Origin: JBBSOW01 sp038259365
GTDB taxonomy: Bacteria; Actinomycetota; Actinomycetes; Propionibacteriales; Propionibacteriaceae
Assembly (NCBI GenBank): GCA_038259365.1
Contig: JBBSOW010000004.1
Span: 1-64,000 of the forward strand
Length of the DNA: 64,000 bases
Direction: 5' to 3'
In this document: positions 8,643 to 16,499 of the stretch, in pieces
How positions within the stretch are numbered: the stretch's first letter is position 1
Layout of the letters: the number at the start of each line of letters is the position of its first letter
Made by a program: the position numbers and the translations under genes
The notes under the pieces: model-generated
Told to the model about the DNA's origin: nothing
Seen by the model: only the letters and a program-made list of their open reading frames with translations
Database searches by the model: none

Positions 8643-10052
8643 TTAGACGGCCGGCACCCAGCTTTGGCCGGTTAGGGATACGAGTTCGGCTAGCTCCCCA
8701 ACCGACAGCTCCATGGGCTCGATCTCGTTCTCATCGGGCAGGGGACCATCCGGGATGGCCCAGACGGGGATGGCCCAGTCCGGAATGGGGCCTCTGTCGG
8801 CCCCACGTTCGGGCACACCGCCTTTTTGCTCGGTCACCCGCTCGCTGTAGCCGTTCCTAACCCGGTAGGGATACCCGAACCCGGATCGCCACTCGTAGGT
8901 TCCTGGTTCGGGTTGGCGGAGTTGCCATCTCCCGTGAGTCTTGGCCCGGTGTTCCCGCCGCCCAAGGGGACCCAGATTGGACGGCCTGGTCTGCCCCGGT
9001 GGGCCGTTCGGCTTGTAGGGGATGGTGTGATCCAGATCGGCGTGGACCGACCGGGTCGTGGAGAACGGGAAGATCGAGAACGGTTCGCAGATCTGGAGTT
9101 GGGTGCGCATCCGGTCGGGGATTTCGTAGACATCAGCGGCCGGGTCGCCGGCCAGGTCGAGGACCGGCAAGAGGCGGACCCGGTGGTGGGCCAACAAATC
9201 TTTCATCTGGTCTAGCAGCAGGGGTCCGATGGCGTCCTCGCGGGCTACCCCGCGCCCCGAGTGGGTCCCGGTCTGGAGATCGTCTCCACCCTTAAGGGAT
9301 TCGCGGGCCACGTGGACCACCAGGGTGGCCTCGGGCCGGGGAAGGGTGCCGCGGTCGGTGGGCCGGGCCAGCTCGGCCAGCGCTTCGGAGCGCAGCTGCG
9401 GTAGTGATTCGGGCCGGCCTTCGCCGACCATGGCGTTCGCGATCGAATCGATGGCGTTCTTCAGCTGTACGGCGTCGGCGGTGTTCATCCGCGCCACCAG
9501 CATGGAGGAGCCGTCCCCGTCGTGGTGGATGGCGACGAACCGCTCGGCCCGACGCTCGGCGGCCCGTTGGGCGGCGAGCGCGGTGTCTGCGGCCACGATC
9601 AGCCCGTCGGCGCGGCGCAGGACCCGTTGCCACGGCATCCGGCCCCACGCCGACTCCAGCCGCCGGTCCACCACCAGGGCCGCTTCCAGACCCAGCCCGG
9701 CTTCGGCGCAGCGGGCGGCGATCTTGCGGGCCTGCCACACCGCCACCTCCCCGCGGCCCATCGCCGCCCACAACCGCGGGTGCCGATGGCGCAGATTCAG
9801 CACATCGCGGATCAGCGCCCACGCCGTCGCTTCCCCGACCTTCAGCATGGCCGCCAGCTCGGAGATCAAGAACTCCGCGAACTCCGGGGTACCGTCCGCG
9901 CCGGAGAGAACGAGCCGTTCACCACCGGCCATGACCTCCGGCGCAACCGTGCAGGACGCGTCCACCAACTCGGCAATCAGCCGCACCTTACGCACCTCGG
10001 CGCGAGATATCGTCGCGACGGTATCCAGCAGCTCATCGGCGATCCCGCGCAT
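8643..10052 (-). CDS. DUF222 / HNH endonuclease protein (13E12 repeat family)
   Basis: A 469-aa protein of the 13E12 family, often multi-copy in actinobacteria and possibly mobile. Residues about 20-230 form the helical DUF222 region (AELLD, LRHRHPRLWAAMGRGEVAVWQA). The HNH motif is near residues 360-400: DLDHTIPYKPNG, then SNLGPLGRREHRAKTHG, keeping the His, Asn and His. The Cys pair of classical HNH zinc sites is absent, which I believe is normal for this subfamily. A short repetitive segment IPDWAIPVWAIPDGPLPD lies in the tail. I chose the third ATG (10050-10052) because a GGAGGG lies 4 nt before it. Its 3' end is about 20 bp from the 3' end of rnpB. Whether it is an active nuclease is unknown. 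Confidence 0.85.
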   Translation of the reverse strand: MRGIADELLDTVATISRAEVRKVRLIAELVDASCTVAPEVMAGGERLVLSGADGTPEFAEFLISELAAMLKVGEATAWALIRDVLNLRHRHPRLWAAMGRGEVAVWQARKIAARCAEAGLGLEAALVVDRRLESAWGRMPWQRVLRRADGLIVAADTALAAQRAAERRAERFVAIHHDGDGSSMLVARMNTADAVQLKNAIDSIANAMVGEGRPESLPQLRSEALAELARPTDRGTLPRPEATLVVHVARESLKGGDDLQTGTHSGRGVAREDAIGPLLLDQMKDLLAHHRVRLLPVLDLAGDPAADVYEIPDRMRTQLQICEPFSIFPFSTTRSVHADLDHTIPYKPNGPPGQTRPSNLGPLGRREHRAKTHGRWQLRQPEPGTYEWRSGFGYPYRVRNGYSERVTEQKGGVPERGADRGPIPDWAIPVWAIPDGPLPDENEIEPMELSVGELAELVSLTGQSWVPAV

Positions 10053-10165
10053 CGTTCCCTCCATGAAACAAGTCAAGCAGGAGGCTCAGACATTCTTTGC
10101 GTCTCAGCACGATCGCGCCGGGTTCGTCTACTCCCCAACGCTGATCCGCCATCGAAAGCCGACGA

Positions 10166-10199
10166 GGGACCGTTGGCCTATCGGCCCCCTGTCGGTCCC
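10166..10199. repeat. Nested inverted repeat upstream of GNAT remnant
   Basis: GGGACCG (10166-10172) and CGGTCCC (10193-10199) are perfect 7-bp inverted arms. Inside them a second 4-bp stem GGCC-TATC-GGCC can form. It sits in the 214-bp gap between the divergent 13E12 gene and the GNAT remnant, without a T-tract. It could be an operator or an RNA hairpin; no function is assigned. Confidence 0.45.
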
Positions 10200-10266
10200 G
10201 TACGCCTTCGCCGAGCGATGCCGAGGCGAGCGACGGCGTGGACTGGTCCGGATCTAGGCTTGGGCC

Positions 10267-10839
10267 ATAGATTACTCGGTCACCTCGTTGGACGAGTCCA
10301 CGTAGGACGCCTTCGCCGAACTCGTCGAGCGAAACAACGGCGTCTACGGCGGCTGTTGGTGCATCGCCTTCCATCCCGAGGCTGGCAACCGCGACATCTC
10401 CTACCGCGAGGCCAAGGAGCAACGGGTGCGCTCAGACCGAGCTCACGCCGCCCTCGTCCTCGACGACCAGGGATTGGCGCAGGGGTGGGCGCAGTACGGC
10501 GGCCCGGACGAGCTGTCCGGAATCAAGCACCGCCGGGCCTACGACAAGGAGCCACCGCCGCCTCCGGATTGGCGCATCACCTGCGTTTTCGTCGACCGCT
10601 TGCAGCGCGGGAACGGAATTGCCCGGTTCGCGGTGGGGGGCGCGATCGCCCAGATCGCGGCGCGCGGCGGCGGGTTGGTCGAGGCGATCTCGGAGGTCAC
10701 CGACGGCCGGCGGGCCCAGGGCCGCTTCCTGTTCAGCGCCACAGTCGAGGTCTATGAGAGTCTCGGGTTTCGCCGGGTCCGCTAAGTGGGCAAGCACGCG
10801 TGGATCGTCAGCCGCGTTCTCGATGAGACTCCGGCGTAG
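10267..10839 (+). pseudogene. GNAT-family N-acetyltransferase, inactivated by start loss and two nonsense codons
   Basis: One frame from 10267 to 10839 reads as a complete GNAT of a family I recognise by NNGVYGGCWCIAFHPE near the N-terminus, PDWRITCVFVDRLQRGNGI in the acetyl-CoA region and the C-terminal VGKHAWIVSRV. Three lesions break it. The expected ATG is ATA at 10267. Codon TAG at 10303-10305 stands where relatives have Trp (EST-stop-DAFAELVERNNG). TAA at 10783-10785 stands before VGKHAW, where Gln/Lys is expected. All three are explained by GC-to-AT transitions (ATG to ATA, TGG to TAG, CAA to TAA). A TAGGCT box at 10255-10260, exactly 6 nt before the ATA, fits the leaderless-start rule of this genome and supports ATA as the old start. 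A 119-codon remnant could start at GTG 10426 but lacks the N-terminal third. Confidence 0.85.
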
Positions 10840-10892
10840 GCTCCCTCGCGGGGTCCGATTTCTGCTAGGTCCAACCTGTTCGATGGGCCACA

Positions 10893-12488
10893 ATGGAAGA
10901 CGTGACCGATTCCGCGACGCTGGGGCCCAAGGGGGGCCGACTCGACCCCCAGGCTAGCTACCGGGCCGTGGCGAGCCGGGATCGCCGCTTCGACGGAGTC
11001 TTCTTTACCGCCGTGCACACCACGGGCATCTACTGCCGGCCGTCCTGCCCCGCCCGCACTCCCGCCGAGGCGAACGTCAGCTTTCACCGCACCGCCGCGG
11101 CGGCCCAGTCCGCGGGCTTCCGGGCCTGCAAGAGATGCCTGCCCGACGAAACCCCGGGTAGCCCGGCCTGGGACATCGCCGCCGATACGGCCGGGCGGGC
11201 GATGCGGCTCATCTGCGACGGCGTCGTCGATCGCGACGGGGTGGACGGTCTGGCCCGTCGGCTGGGTTACACCACCCGCCATCTCACCCGCCTGCTCGGC
11301 AGTGAGCTGGGCGCCGGCCCCTTGGCTTTGGCCCGCGCCCGCCGAGCCCAGAGCGCCCGGGTTCTCATCACCACCACCGATCTCGCTCTGGGCGACGTGG
11401 CCTTCGCCGCGGGGTTCTCCAGTGTCCGCAGCTTCAATGAGACCTTTCGCGAGGTCTACGGCGCCACCCCGACCGAGCTTCGTGCTCGCTCACGCCGAGC
11501 CCTAGCTCAGCGCGACGCCCAGTCGCCCGGCCTCAGCCCACAGCCGGCGTCGGCTCACCCGCCGCTGCGGTTGAAGCTGGGATTACGCGCCCCGTTCGCC
11601 GCCCGGCAGTGGCTGCAGTTCCAAGAGCTCCACGCCGTGGCCGGCGTCGAGAGGGTCTTCGACGGTTCCTACGCCCGCACGCTGCGCCTACCCCACGGCA
11701 TCGGGGCCGTCCACATCGAACTGCCCAGCGTCGAGCCCTCGCCCGGCTACGTGCTGGCCACCTTCTGGCTCAGCGATCTGCGCGACACCTCCGCGGCGGT
11801 AGAGCGGGCCCGCCGACTGCTGGACGCCGACTGCGATCCGGTCGCGGTCGCCGAACACCTGGGCGCCGATCCGGTGCTCGGCCCCGCGTTGCTGCGCTGG
11901 CCCGGCCTACGGATGACCGGGTGCGTCGACGGCGCCGAGATGGCGATCCGCACGGTCATCGGCCAACAGGTCAGCCTGGTGGGATTGCGGACCCTGCTCG
12001 GCCGGCTGACCAGACGCTTCGGCACCCCGTTGGCCGACGACGACCCCGGCGCCCACCTCGGGCTGAGCGCGCTGTTCCCCGAGCCCGTCGCCTTCGCCTC
12101 CCGCGAGCCCGGTGATCTGCCGATGCCGCGGGCGCGCGGCCGGGCCCTGATCGGCCTGTGCCGCGAGCTGGCCGCGGGCAACATCCTGCTCGACCAAGGC
12201 GCCGACCGCGACGAGGTACGCAGGGCCCTCCTGGCGATCACCGGGATCGGCGAGTGGACCGCCTCCTATCTTGCCCAGCGCGCGCTCGGGCATCCCGACG
12301 TCATGCTGAGCACCGATCTCGTGGCCCGCCGGGCGTTCAGGGCCCTCGGCGAGGATCCCGATCGGCTGGCCGAACACAGCGAGCGCTGGAGACCTTGGCG
12401 CAGTTACGCCCAGCTCTACCTGTGGCAGGTCGAGCTGTCCAAGAACGAGCAAAAGAACAGTGACAACCCAGAGAAAGGACCCCGCTGA
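10893..12488 (+). CDS. AdaA-AlkA fusion: methylphosphotriester-sensing regulator and 3-methyladenine DNA glycosylase
   Basis: A 531-aa three-part alkylation-repair protein. Residues about 15-90 form the Ada zinc domain with all four cysteines (GIYCRPSCPAR and GFRACKRCLPD); the first Cys is the methyl acceptor from phosphotriesters. Residues about 100-195 hold an AraC-type DNA-binding domain (LGYTTRHLTRLLGSELG, DVAFAAGFSSVRSFNETFRE). Residues about 215-520 are AlkA-like: an N-terminal domain, then AIRTVIGQQVSL and the helix-hairpin-helix ITGIGEWTASYLAQRAL with the catalytic Asp in MLSTDLVARRAF. It should sense methylated DNA, activate its own operon and excise alkylated bases. The stop overlaps the ogt start (TGATG), so the two are coupled. 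The start could also be the in-frame GTG at 10902. Confidence 0.93.
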   Translation: MEDVTDSATLGPKGGRLDPQASYRAVASRDRRFDGVFFTAVHTTGIYCRPSCPARTPAEANVSFHRTAAAAQSAGFRACKRCLPDETPGSPAWDIAADTAGRAMRLICDGVVDRDGVDGLARRLGYTTRHLTRLLGSELGAGPLALARARRAQSARVLITTTDLALGDVAFAAGFSSVRSFNETFREVYGATPTELRARSRRALAQRDAQSPGLSPQPASAHPPLRLKLGLRAPFAARQWLQFQELHAVAGVERVFDGSYARTLRLPHGIGAVHIELPSVEPSPGYVLATFWLSDLRDTSAAVERARRLLDADCDPVAVAEHLGADPVLGPALLRWPGLRMTGCVDGAEMAIRTVIGQQVSLVGLRTLLGRLTRRFGTPLADDDPGAHLGLSALFPEPVAFASREPGDLPMPRARGRALIGLCRELAAGNILLDQGADRDEVRRALLAITGIGEWTASYLAQRALGHPDVMLSTDLVARRAFRALGEDPDRLAEHSERWRPWRSYAQLYLWQVELSKNEQKNSDNPEKGPR

Positions 12489-12961
12489 TGTGGGCCGTTA
12501 TCGAATCTCCCGTCGGTGATTTTCGCCTCGTCGAGGCGGACGACCAGCTGACCGCGATCCAGTGGCGGCCGTTCGTCCCCGACCTGCCCGCCGATCAGGA
12601 GCGACCAGAGCACCCGGTGCTGGCCGCCTGCGCCGCCCAACTGGCCGAGTACTTCGCCGGCGAGCGCCAAGAGTTTGATCTACCCCTGGCCCCGGTCGGC
12701 ACGGAATTCCAACGGCGCGTGTGGGACGAGCTGACCAAGATCAAGTTCGGCACCACCAGGACATACGGGGAGGTGGCCGAGCGCCTCGGCGTGTCCACCG
12801 GCTTCGCGCGCGCCGTCGGATCCGCCAACGGCCGCAACCCGATCGCGGTCGTCGTCCCTTGCCACCGCGTCATCGGCGCCAGCGGAAAGCTGACCGGCTT
12901 TGCCGGTGGCCTCGAGAACAAGAAGCGACTGCTCGACCTCGAGTCGGACGGATTGTTCTAG
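12488..12961 (+). CDS. ogt: Methylated-DNA--[protein]-cysteine S-methyltransferase
   Basis: A 157-aa suicide enzyme transferring the methyl group from O6-methylguanine to its own Cys. The N-terminal ribonuclease-like domain (MWAVIESPVGDFRLVEADDQ) is followed by the active-site domain: FQRRVWDELTKIKFGTTRTY, GVSTGFARAVGSANGRNPIA, then the acceptor motif VVPCHRVIG and GFAGGLENKKRLLDLE. The ATG overlaps the stop of the Ada-AlkA gene by one base (TGATG), so translation is coupled and both are presumably induced together by alkylation damage. It ends 5 bp before the convergent RNB exonuclease gene. Confidence 0.95.
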   Translation: MWAVIESPVGDFRLVEADDQLTAIQWRPFVPDLPADQERPEHPVLAACAAQLAEYFAGERQEFDLPLAPVGTEFQRRVWDELTKIKFGTTRTYGEVAERLGVSTGFARAVGSANGRNPIAVVVPCHRVIGASGKLTGFAGGLENKKRLLDLESDGLF

Positions 12962-12966
12962 CCTGA

Positions 12967-14412
12967 TCAACCTCGCACCTGCTCGAAACTCACCTGTCCT
13001 TGGACAAGATCGACTCCGGTGAGCTCGGCCGTCACGTCTTCGCCCAGCGGCAGGTCCCGCCCGCGCACGTTGGCCTCCACGGCGAGCTCGTCGATGACGA
13101 AGCGGCCGCGCTCGCCGTCGTCGTCGACGCCGATCAGGGTACCGGTGAACCGCTGACCCACCCGGGTGCTCAGCACCAAAGCCTCGGTGAGCCCGATGAT
13201 CCGGCGATCGAACGTGCCCGCGCGCCGATTCGATCTCGTCATCTCCTCGGGGAGTTGATCGAGGGCGGCCAACGCCCACTCGGGCACGGCCCGGTTGGCG
13301 GACAAGGCGAGGCACACCTCGCCGACGTAGCGATCCACCAGTCGCCGTAGGGGCGCGGTGGCGTGCGCGTAGTTCATCGCCAGGGCGGCGTGTTCCGGCT
13401 CGTCCGGGACGGTCCCGTTGAACGCGACGTACCCGGCGCCACGGAACATCCGCGCGCAGGCGTTCACCATGGCCGCCCCTCGACCCTCGCTGGGATCGAG
13501 GCTGCGCACGAACTCGGGGTAGCCCATCTCGCTCGGCCACTCGATCTTGAGCGCTCTGGCCGTGCGGCGCAGCGTCTGCAGCGCGTGCTCGTCGGCCGCC
13601 GGCAGGGTCCGCAGGATACCGACCTTGCCCTGCACCATGAGCCGGGCCGCCACCATGCCGGTCAGCAGCGAGATCTGCGCGTTCCATCCCTCGACGGGCA
13701 GCGGGGTGCGAAACTCCAGCTTCCAGTCCTTGCCGTCGGAGGTCACCTCCTGATCCGGGAGCGGGAGGCTCACCCGGCCGCGAGCGATTTCGATCCGTTG
13801 ACGCAGCAACCCGACCTCGCGCAGCAGCCGCAGCGATTCCGTGGCGGTACCGGCGTCCAACTCGGCCTGCACTTGCCCATAACTCAGCTTGGCCCGGCTC
13901 TTCACCAGTGCCCGCTCGACGGTGAAGTCGTGGCACACGCCGGCCTCGTCGAGAAACATCCGCCACACCAGAGCCGGCCGCACCGCGTCGGCCAGCAGGC
14001 TGGCGGCGTCCTCGCTCAGCGTCGGCGGGTGCAGCCCGATGCGGCGATTCGGCGCGTACAGGGTCTCACCCCGGCGGTGGCACTCCCGATCGATCGGATC
14101 TCCGGCGGTGACGAAGGCGGCGACGTCGGCGATAGCGTAGTTGACCGTGTAGCCCTCGCCCTGGCGGACGATCAGGACGGCCTGATCCAGATCGAGCGAA
14201 TCCGGCGGATCGATGGTGACGAATTCCAGTTCGGTCAGATCCAGCTCGGGCAGGCGCGGATCCGCGGCGGCCTCCTCCGCCGCCGCCACGACGTCGTCGA
14301 ACCCATCGTGCACGTCCAGTTCGGCCTCGAGGGCCGCGATCCCCTCGGCGAGCTTGGGCGGTACCGCATCGTGGTCTTTCCCGTCTCGAAAGGTGAGGCG
14401 TGCAGCGGGCAT
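12967..14412 (-). CDS. RNB-domain exoribonuclease (RNase II/R superfamily)
   Basis: A 481-aa protein made almost only of the RNB catalytic domain, shorter than RNase R (over 700 aa) and lacking obvious N-terminal cold-shock domains; the last 60 residues (VGQRFTGTLIGVDDDGERGR) look like an S1-type barrel remnant. The metal-binding motif near residue 68 reads TIDPPDSLDLDQA: the first three aspartates of the classical four-Asp set are kept, but the fourth position is Gln. I recall similar DxxxSxDLDQA motifs in shorter actinobacterial and Deinococcus enzymes, so it may still be active as a 3'-5' exoribonuclease. The Arg-containing NYAHATAPLRRLVDRY segment, which binds RNA phosphates, is intact. 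It ends close to the convergent ogt gene. Confidence 0.88.
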   Translation of the reverse strand: MPAARLTFRDGKDHDAVPPKLAEGIAALEAELDVHDGFDDVVAAAEEAAADPRLPELDLTELEFVTIDPPDSLDLDQAVLIVRQGEGYTVNYAIADVAAFVTAGDPIDRECHRRGETLYAPNRRIGLHPPTLSEDAASLLADAVRPALVWRMFLDEAGVCHDFTVERALVKSRAKLSYGQVQAELDAGTATESLRLLREVGLLRQRIEIARGRVSLPLPDQEVTSDGKDWKLEFRTPLPVEGWNAQISLLTGMVAARLMVQGKVGILRTLPAADEHALQTLRRTARALKIEWPSEMGYPEFVRSLDPSEGRGAAMVNACARMFRGAGYVAFNGTVPDEPEHAALAMNYAHATAPLRRLVDRYVGEVCLALSANRAVPEWALAALDQLPEEMTRSNRRAGTFDRRIIGLTEALVLSTRVGQRFTGTLIGVDDDGERGRFVIDELAVEANVRGRDLPLGEDVTAELTGVDLVQGQVSFEQVRG

Positions 14413-14423
14413 CTAGAAGCTCC

Positions 14424-15176
14424 CTAGACCTTGGGTAGACCGGACTCTGGCGTGCGGACGAGGATGCGTCCGCATTCTTCGCAACTGAGCACCTCATCGG
14501 CGGGGGCGGCGGCGTAGTTGCGCAGATCGGCGGCGTTGGCTTCGAGCTGGCACCCGGTGCAGCGACGCTGCCGCAGCGCGGCGGCGCCCAATCCGGAGTG
14601 CGCGGCCCGAGACTTCTCGTAACGCGCCAGCAACGGCTGAGGCAGCAGGGCGAGTAGGCCGGTTCGTTCGGTCTTCAGCTCGACGGCCCGGGCGTCAATC
14701 TCGCGAACCTGCTCGTCGCGGCGGGCGATGATCTTCGACAGTTCGGCGTCGATCCCGGCTCGGGCCTCGGCCAAGTCATCGCGATCGGACTGCGCGGTCT
14801 CCAGGGCCTGCATCACCTCGAGCTCGGCGTCCTCGAGGTCGGAGATCCGACGTTTGAGGTGCTCGACCTCCTCGATCATCGCCGTCAGCGCCTTCGGGTC
14901 GGGCACCGCCCCGGAATCGATGCGCTGTTGATTGCGGACCAACCGCGCCCGCACCGGATCGAGGTCGGTTTCGGCCTGGCGTTGCTCCAGCTCCAGATCG
15001 GTCACCTGGGTGCTGACGGCCACCGACCGTTCGTCGAGCACCTCTCGACGCTGCTTGATCTCGGCGAACTGCGCGTGCTCGGGCAGCGTCTTACGACGGT
15101 GCAGCAGTTGCGCGAGCGAGGTGTCGACGGCTTGAAGATCGAGCAACCTGACCTGGTCGGCTGATTCGGCTTTGAT
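14424..15176 (-). CDS. Coiled-coil zinc-ribbon protein (DUF164/CdsZ-like), probable ATC start
   Basis: About 250 aa. Residues about 10-190 form a long antiparallel coiled coil (LLDLQAVDTSLAQLLHRRKT; heptads rich in Leu, Glu, Arg). The C-terminus has a four-Cys ribbon, RRCTGCQLEA and LSCEECGRILV. Relatives are annotated as C4-type zinc ribbon proteins; I cannot assign a molecular role. Start choice is unusual: the ideal ribosome-binding site AGGAGGG (15182-15188, minus strand) lies 5 nt before ATC AAA GCC, and homologues as I recall begin Met-Lys-Ala at exactly that point, so ATC is the likely start. The nearest in-frame ATGs (15210-15212 and 15207-15209) have no Shine-Dalgarno and would add MMSRRTATRRAT. 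It is 11 nt upstream of the RNB gene and probably co-transcribed. Confidence 0.82.
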   Translation of the reverse strand: MKAESADQVRLLDLQAVDTSLAQLLHRRKTLPEHAQFAEIKQRREVLDERSVAVSTQVTDLELEQRQAETDLDPVRARLVRNQQRIDSGAVPDPKALTAMIEEVEHLKRRISDLEDAELEVMQALETAQSDRDDLAEARAGIDAELSKIIARRDEQVREIDARAVELKTERTGLLALLPQPLLARYEKSRAAHSGLGAAALRQRRCTGCQLEANAADLRNYAAAPADEVLSCEECGRILVRTPESGLPKV

Positions 15177-15263
15177 GGTGGCCCTCCTGGTGGCAGTTCT
15201 GCGGCTCATCACTCTAGCCGTCGAGGCGCCTGGCGTGGCGCGACAGGTGAGATGATAGGGATC

Positions 15264-16499
15264 GTGACCGCCGCCGCCGAGGATGACCCGAACGACCCCG
15301 CGGCGGGTGATGCCGCCTGGCGGGGCCGTCGCTACCTCAAGCTGGTCGCCCTCTTGGGCTCGCTGACCGCGATCGGCCCCCTCACCATCGACAGCTATCT
15401 GCCAGCCTTTCCGATCCTGGTCACCGATCTACCGGCCACCGAATCCCAGGTTCAGGCCACCATCACCGGGGTGCTGCTCGGGATGGGTTTGGGTCAGCTC
15501 GTCATCGGCCCCATCTCCGACACCATCGGCCGACGAAAACCCCTCATCATCGGCCTGATAGCTCACGTCTTGGTCTCCATCCTCATCGCCCTGACCTCCT
15601 CGATCGAGGTGATGATCGGCCTGCGCGTCCTGCAGGGGCTCGCCGGGGCGGCGGTGGCCGTCGTGGTCATGGCCATCATCCGGGACCTGTTCTCGGGCAT
15701 CAAGGCAGTGGAGCTGCTTTCCAGGATGGCGCTCGTCATCGGGTTGGGCCCCATCATCGCCCCCAACATCGGCGGTCTGCTGTTGGGCGTCGGCTCGTGG
15801 CATCTGATCTTCGTCTTCCTCGCCGTGATGGGCGCGGTTCTGCTGGCGCTGGCCTGGCGTGCGCTACCCGAGACCTTGGCGCCCGAGCGTCGCCTGCAAG
15901 GGGGCCTGAAGGCGGCGCTGGCGGCCTACAAGATCGTGCTCTCGGACAGGCGATTTCTGGCCATGCTCGTGGTGGCGTCCACGGGTTCGATCACGTTGTT
16001 CTCCTACATCGCCGGATCCGCGTTCGTGTTGCAGGACGGGTTTGGCCTGACCCCCCAACAGTTCGCCCTGGTGTTCGGCGCCACCGGGCTCGGGATGATC
16101 GTGCTCAGCCAGATCAACCCGACGGTGGCCAGGGTCTTCGGCATGTATCGCGTCCTCACCTTCTCGGTGGTCTGCACCCTGCTCGCCTCGATCGCCATGG
16201 CGGTCTTCGCCTGGACCCACACCGGTGGGGTCTGGGGCTTCCTCGTCCCCGTGTTCGTGATCATTCCGATGCTGGGCTTCAACATGGCCAACACCACCGC
16301 CTTGGCCGTGGAGCAGCACGCCCGGGCGGCCGGCACCGCCAACGCCCTGCTGGGAGCGGGGCGGTTCGCGATCGCGGGCGCCGCGGCGCCGCTGGTGGGG
16401 GTGTTTTCCGACGGCACCGCCGCCCCGCTCGGCCTCATGCTGATCCTCGCCAATGCCGTCGGCCTCACCTTCTTGTTCCTGTTGCGGCGTAGCGCCTAA
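15264..16499 (+). CDS. MFS multidrug efflux transporter, Bcr/CflA (DHA1) family
   Basis: About 411 aa with twelve predicted membrane helices. The first helix and motif region reads SLTAIGPLTIDSYLPAFP, typical of Bcr/CflA drug:proton antiporters. The inter-helix motif GPISDTIGRRKPLIIG (motif A of the major facilitator superfamily) is intact, and RVLQGLAGAA with VVMAIIRDLF matches the motif region of helices 4-5. It should export small hydrophobic drugs or metabolites; the substrate is not readable from sequence. The start is either the GTG at 15264 used here or the ATG at 15252, four codons earlier. Its stop overlaps by 3 bases the stop of the convergent cbiX-like gene. Confidence 0.88.
   Translation: MTAAAEDDPNDPAAGDAAWRGRRYLKLVALLGSLTAIGPLTIDSYLPAFPILVTDLPATESQVQATITGVLLGMGLGQLVIGPISDTIGRRKPLIIGLIAHVLVSILIALTSSIEVMIGLRVLQGLAGAAVAVVVMAIIRDLFSGIKAVELLSRMALVIGLGPIIAPNIGGLLLGVGSWHLIFVFLAVMGAVLLALAWRALPETLAPERRLQGGLKAALAAYKIVLSDRRFLAMLVVASTGSITLFSYIAGSAFVLQDGFGLTPQQFALVFGATGLGMIVLSQINPTVARVFGMYRVLTFSVVCTLLASIAMAVFAWTHTGGVWGFLVPVFVIIPMLGFNMANTTALAVEQHARAAGTANALLGAGRFAIAGAAAPLVGVFSDGTAAPLGLMLILANAVGLTFLFLLRRSA

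Noticed and set aside
10303..10785. TAG and TAA in the GNAT frame as recoding (readthrough, selenocysteine or pyrrolysine)
   Set aside because: Three lesions including loss of the start codon are better explained by decay; no selenocysteine insertion element or pyrrolysine machinery is seen.
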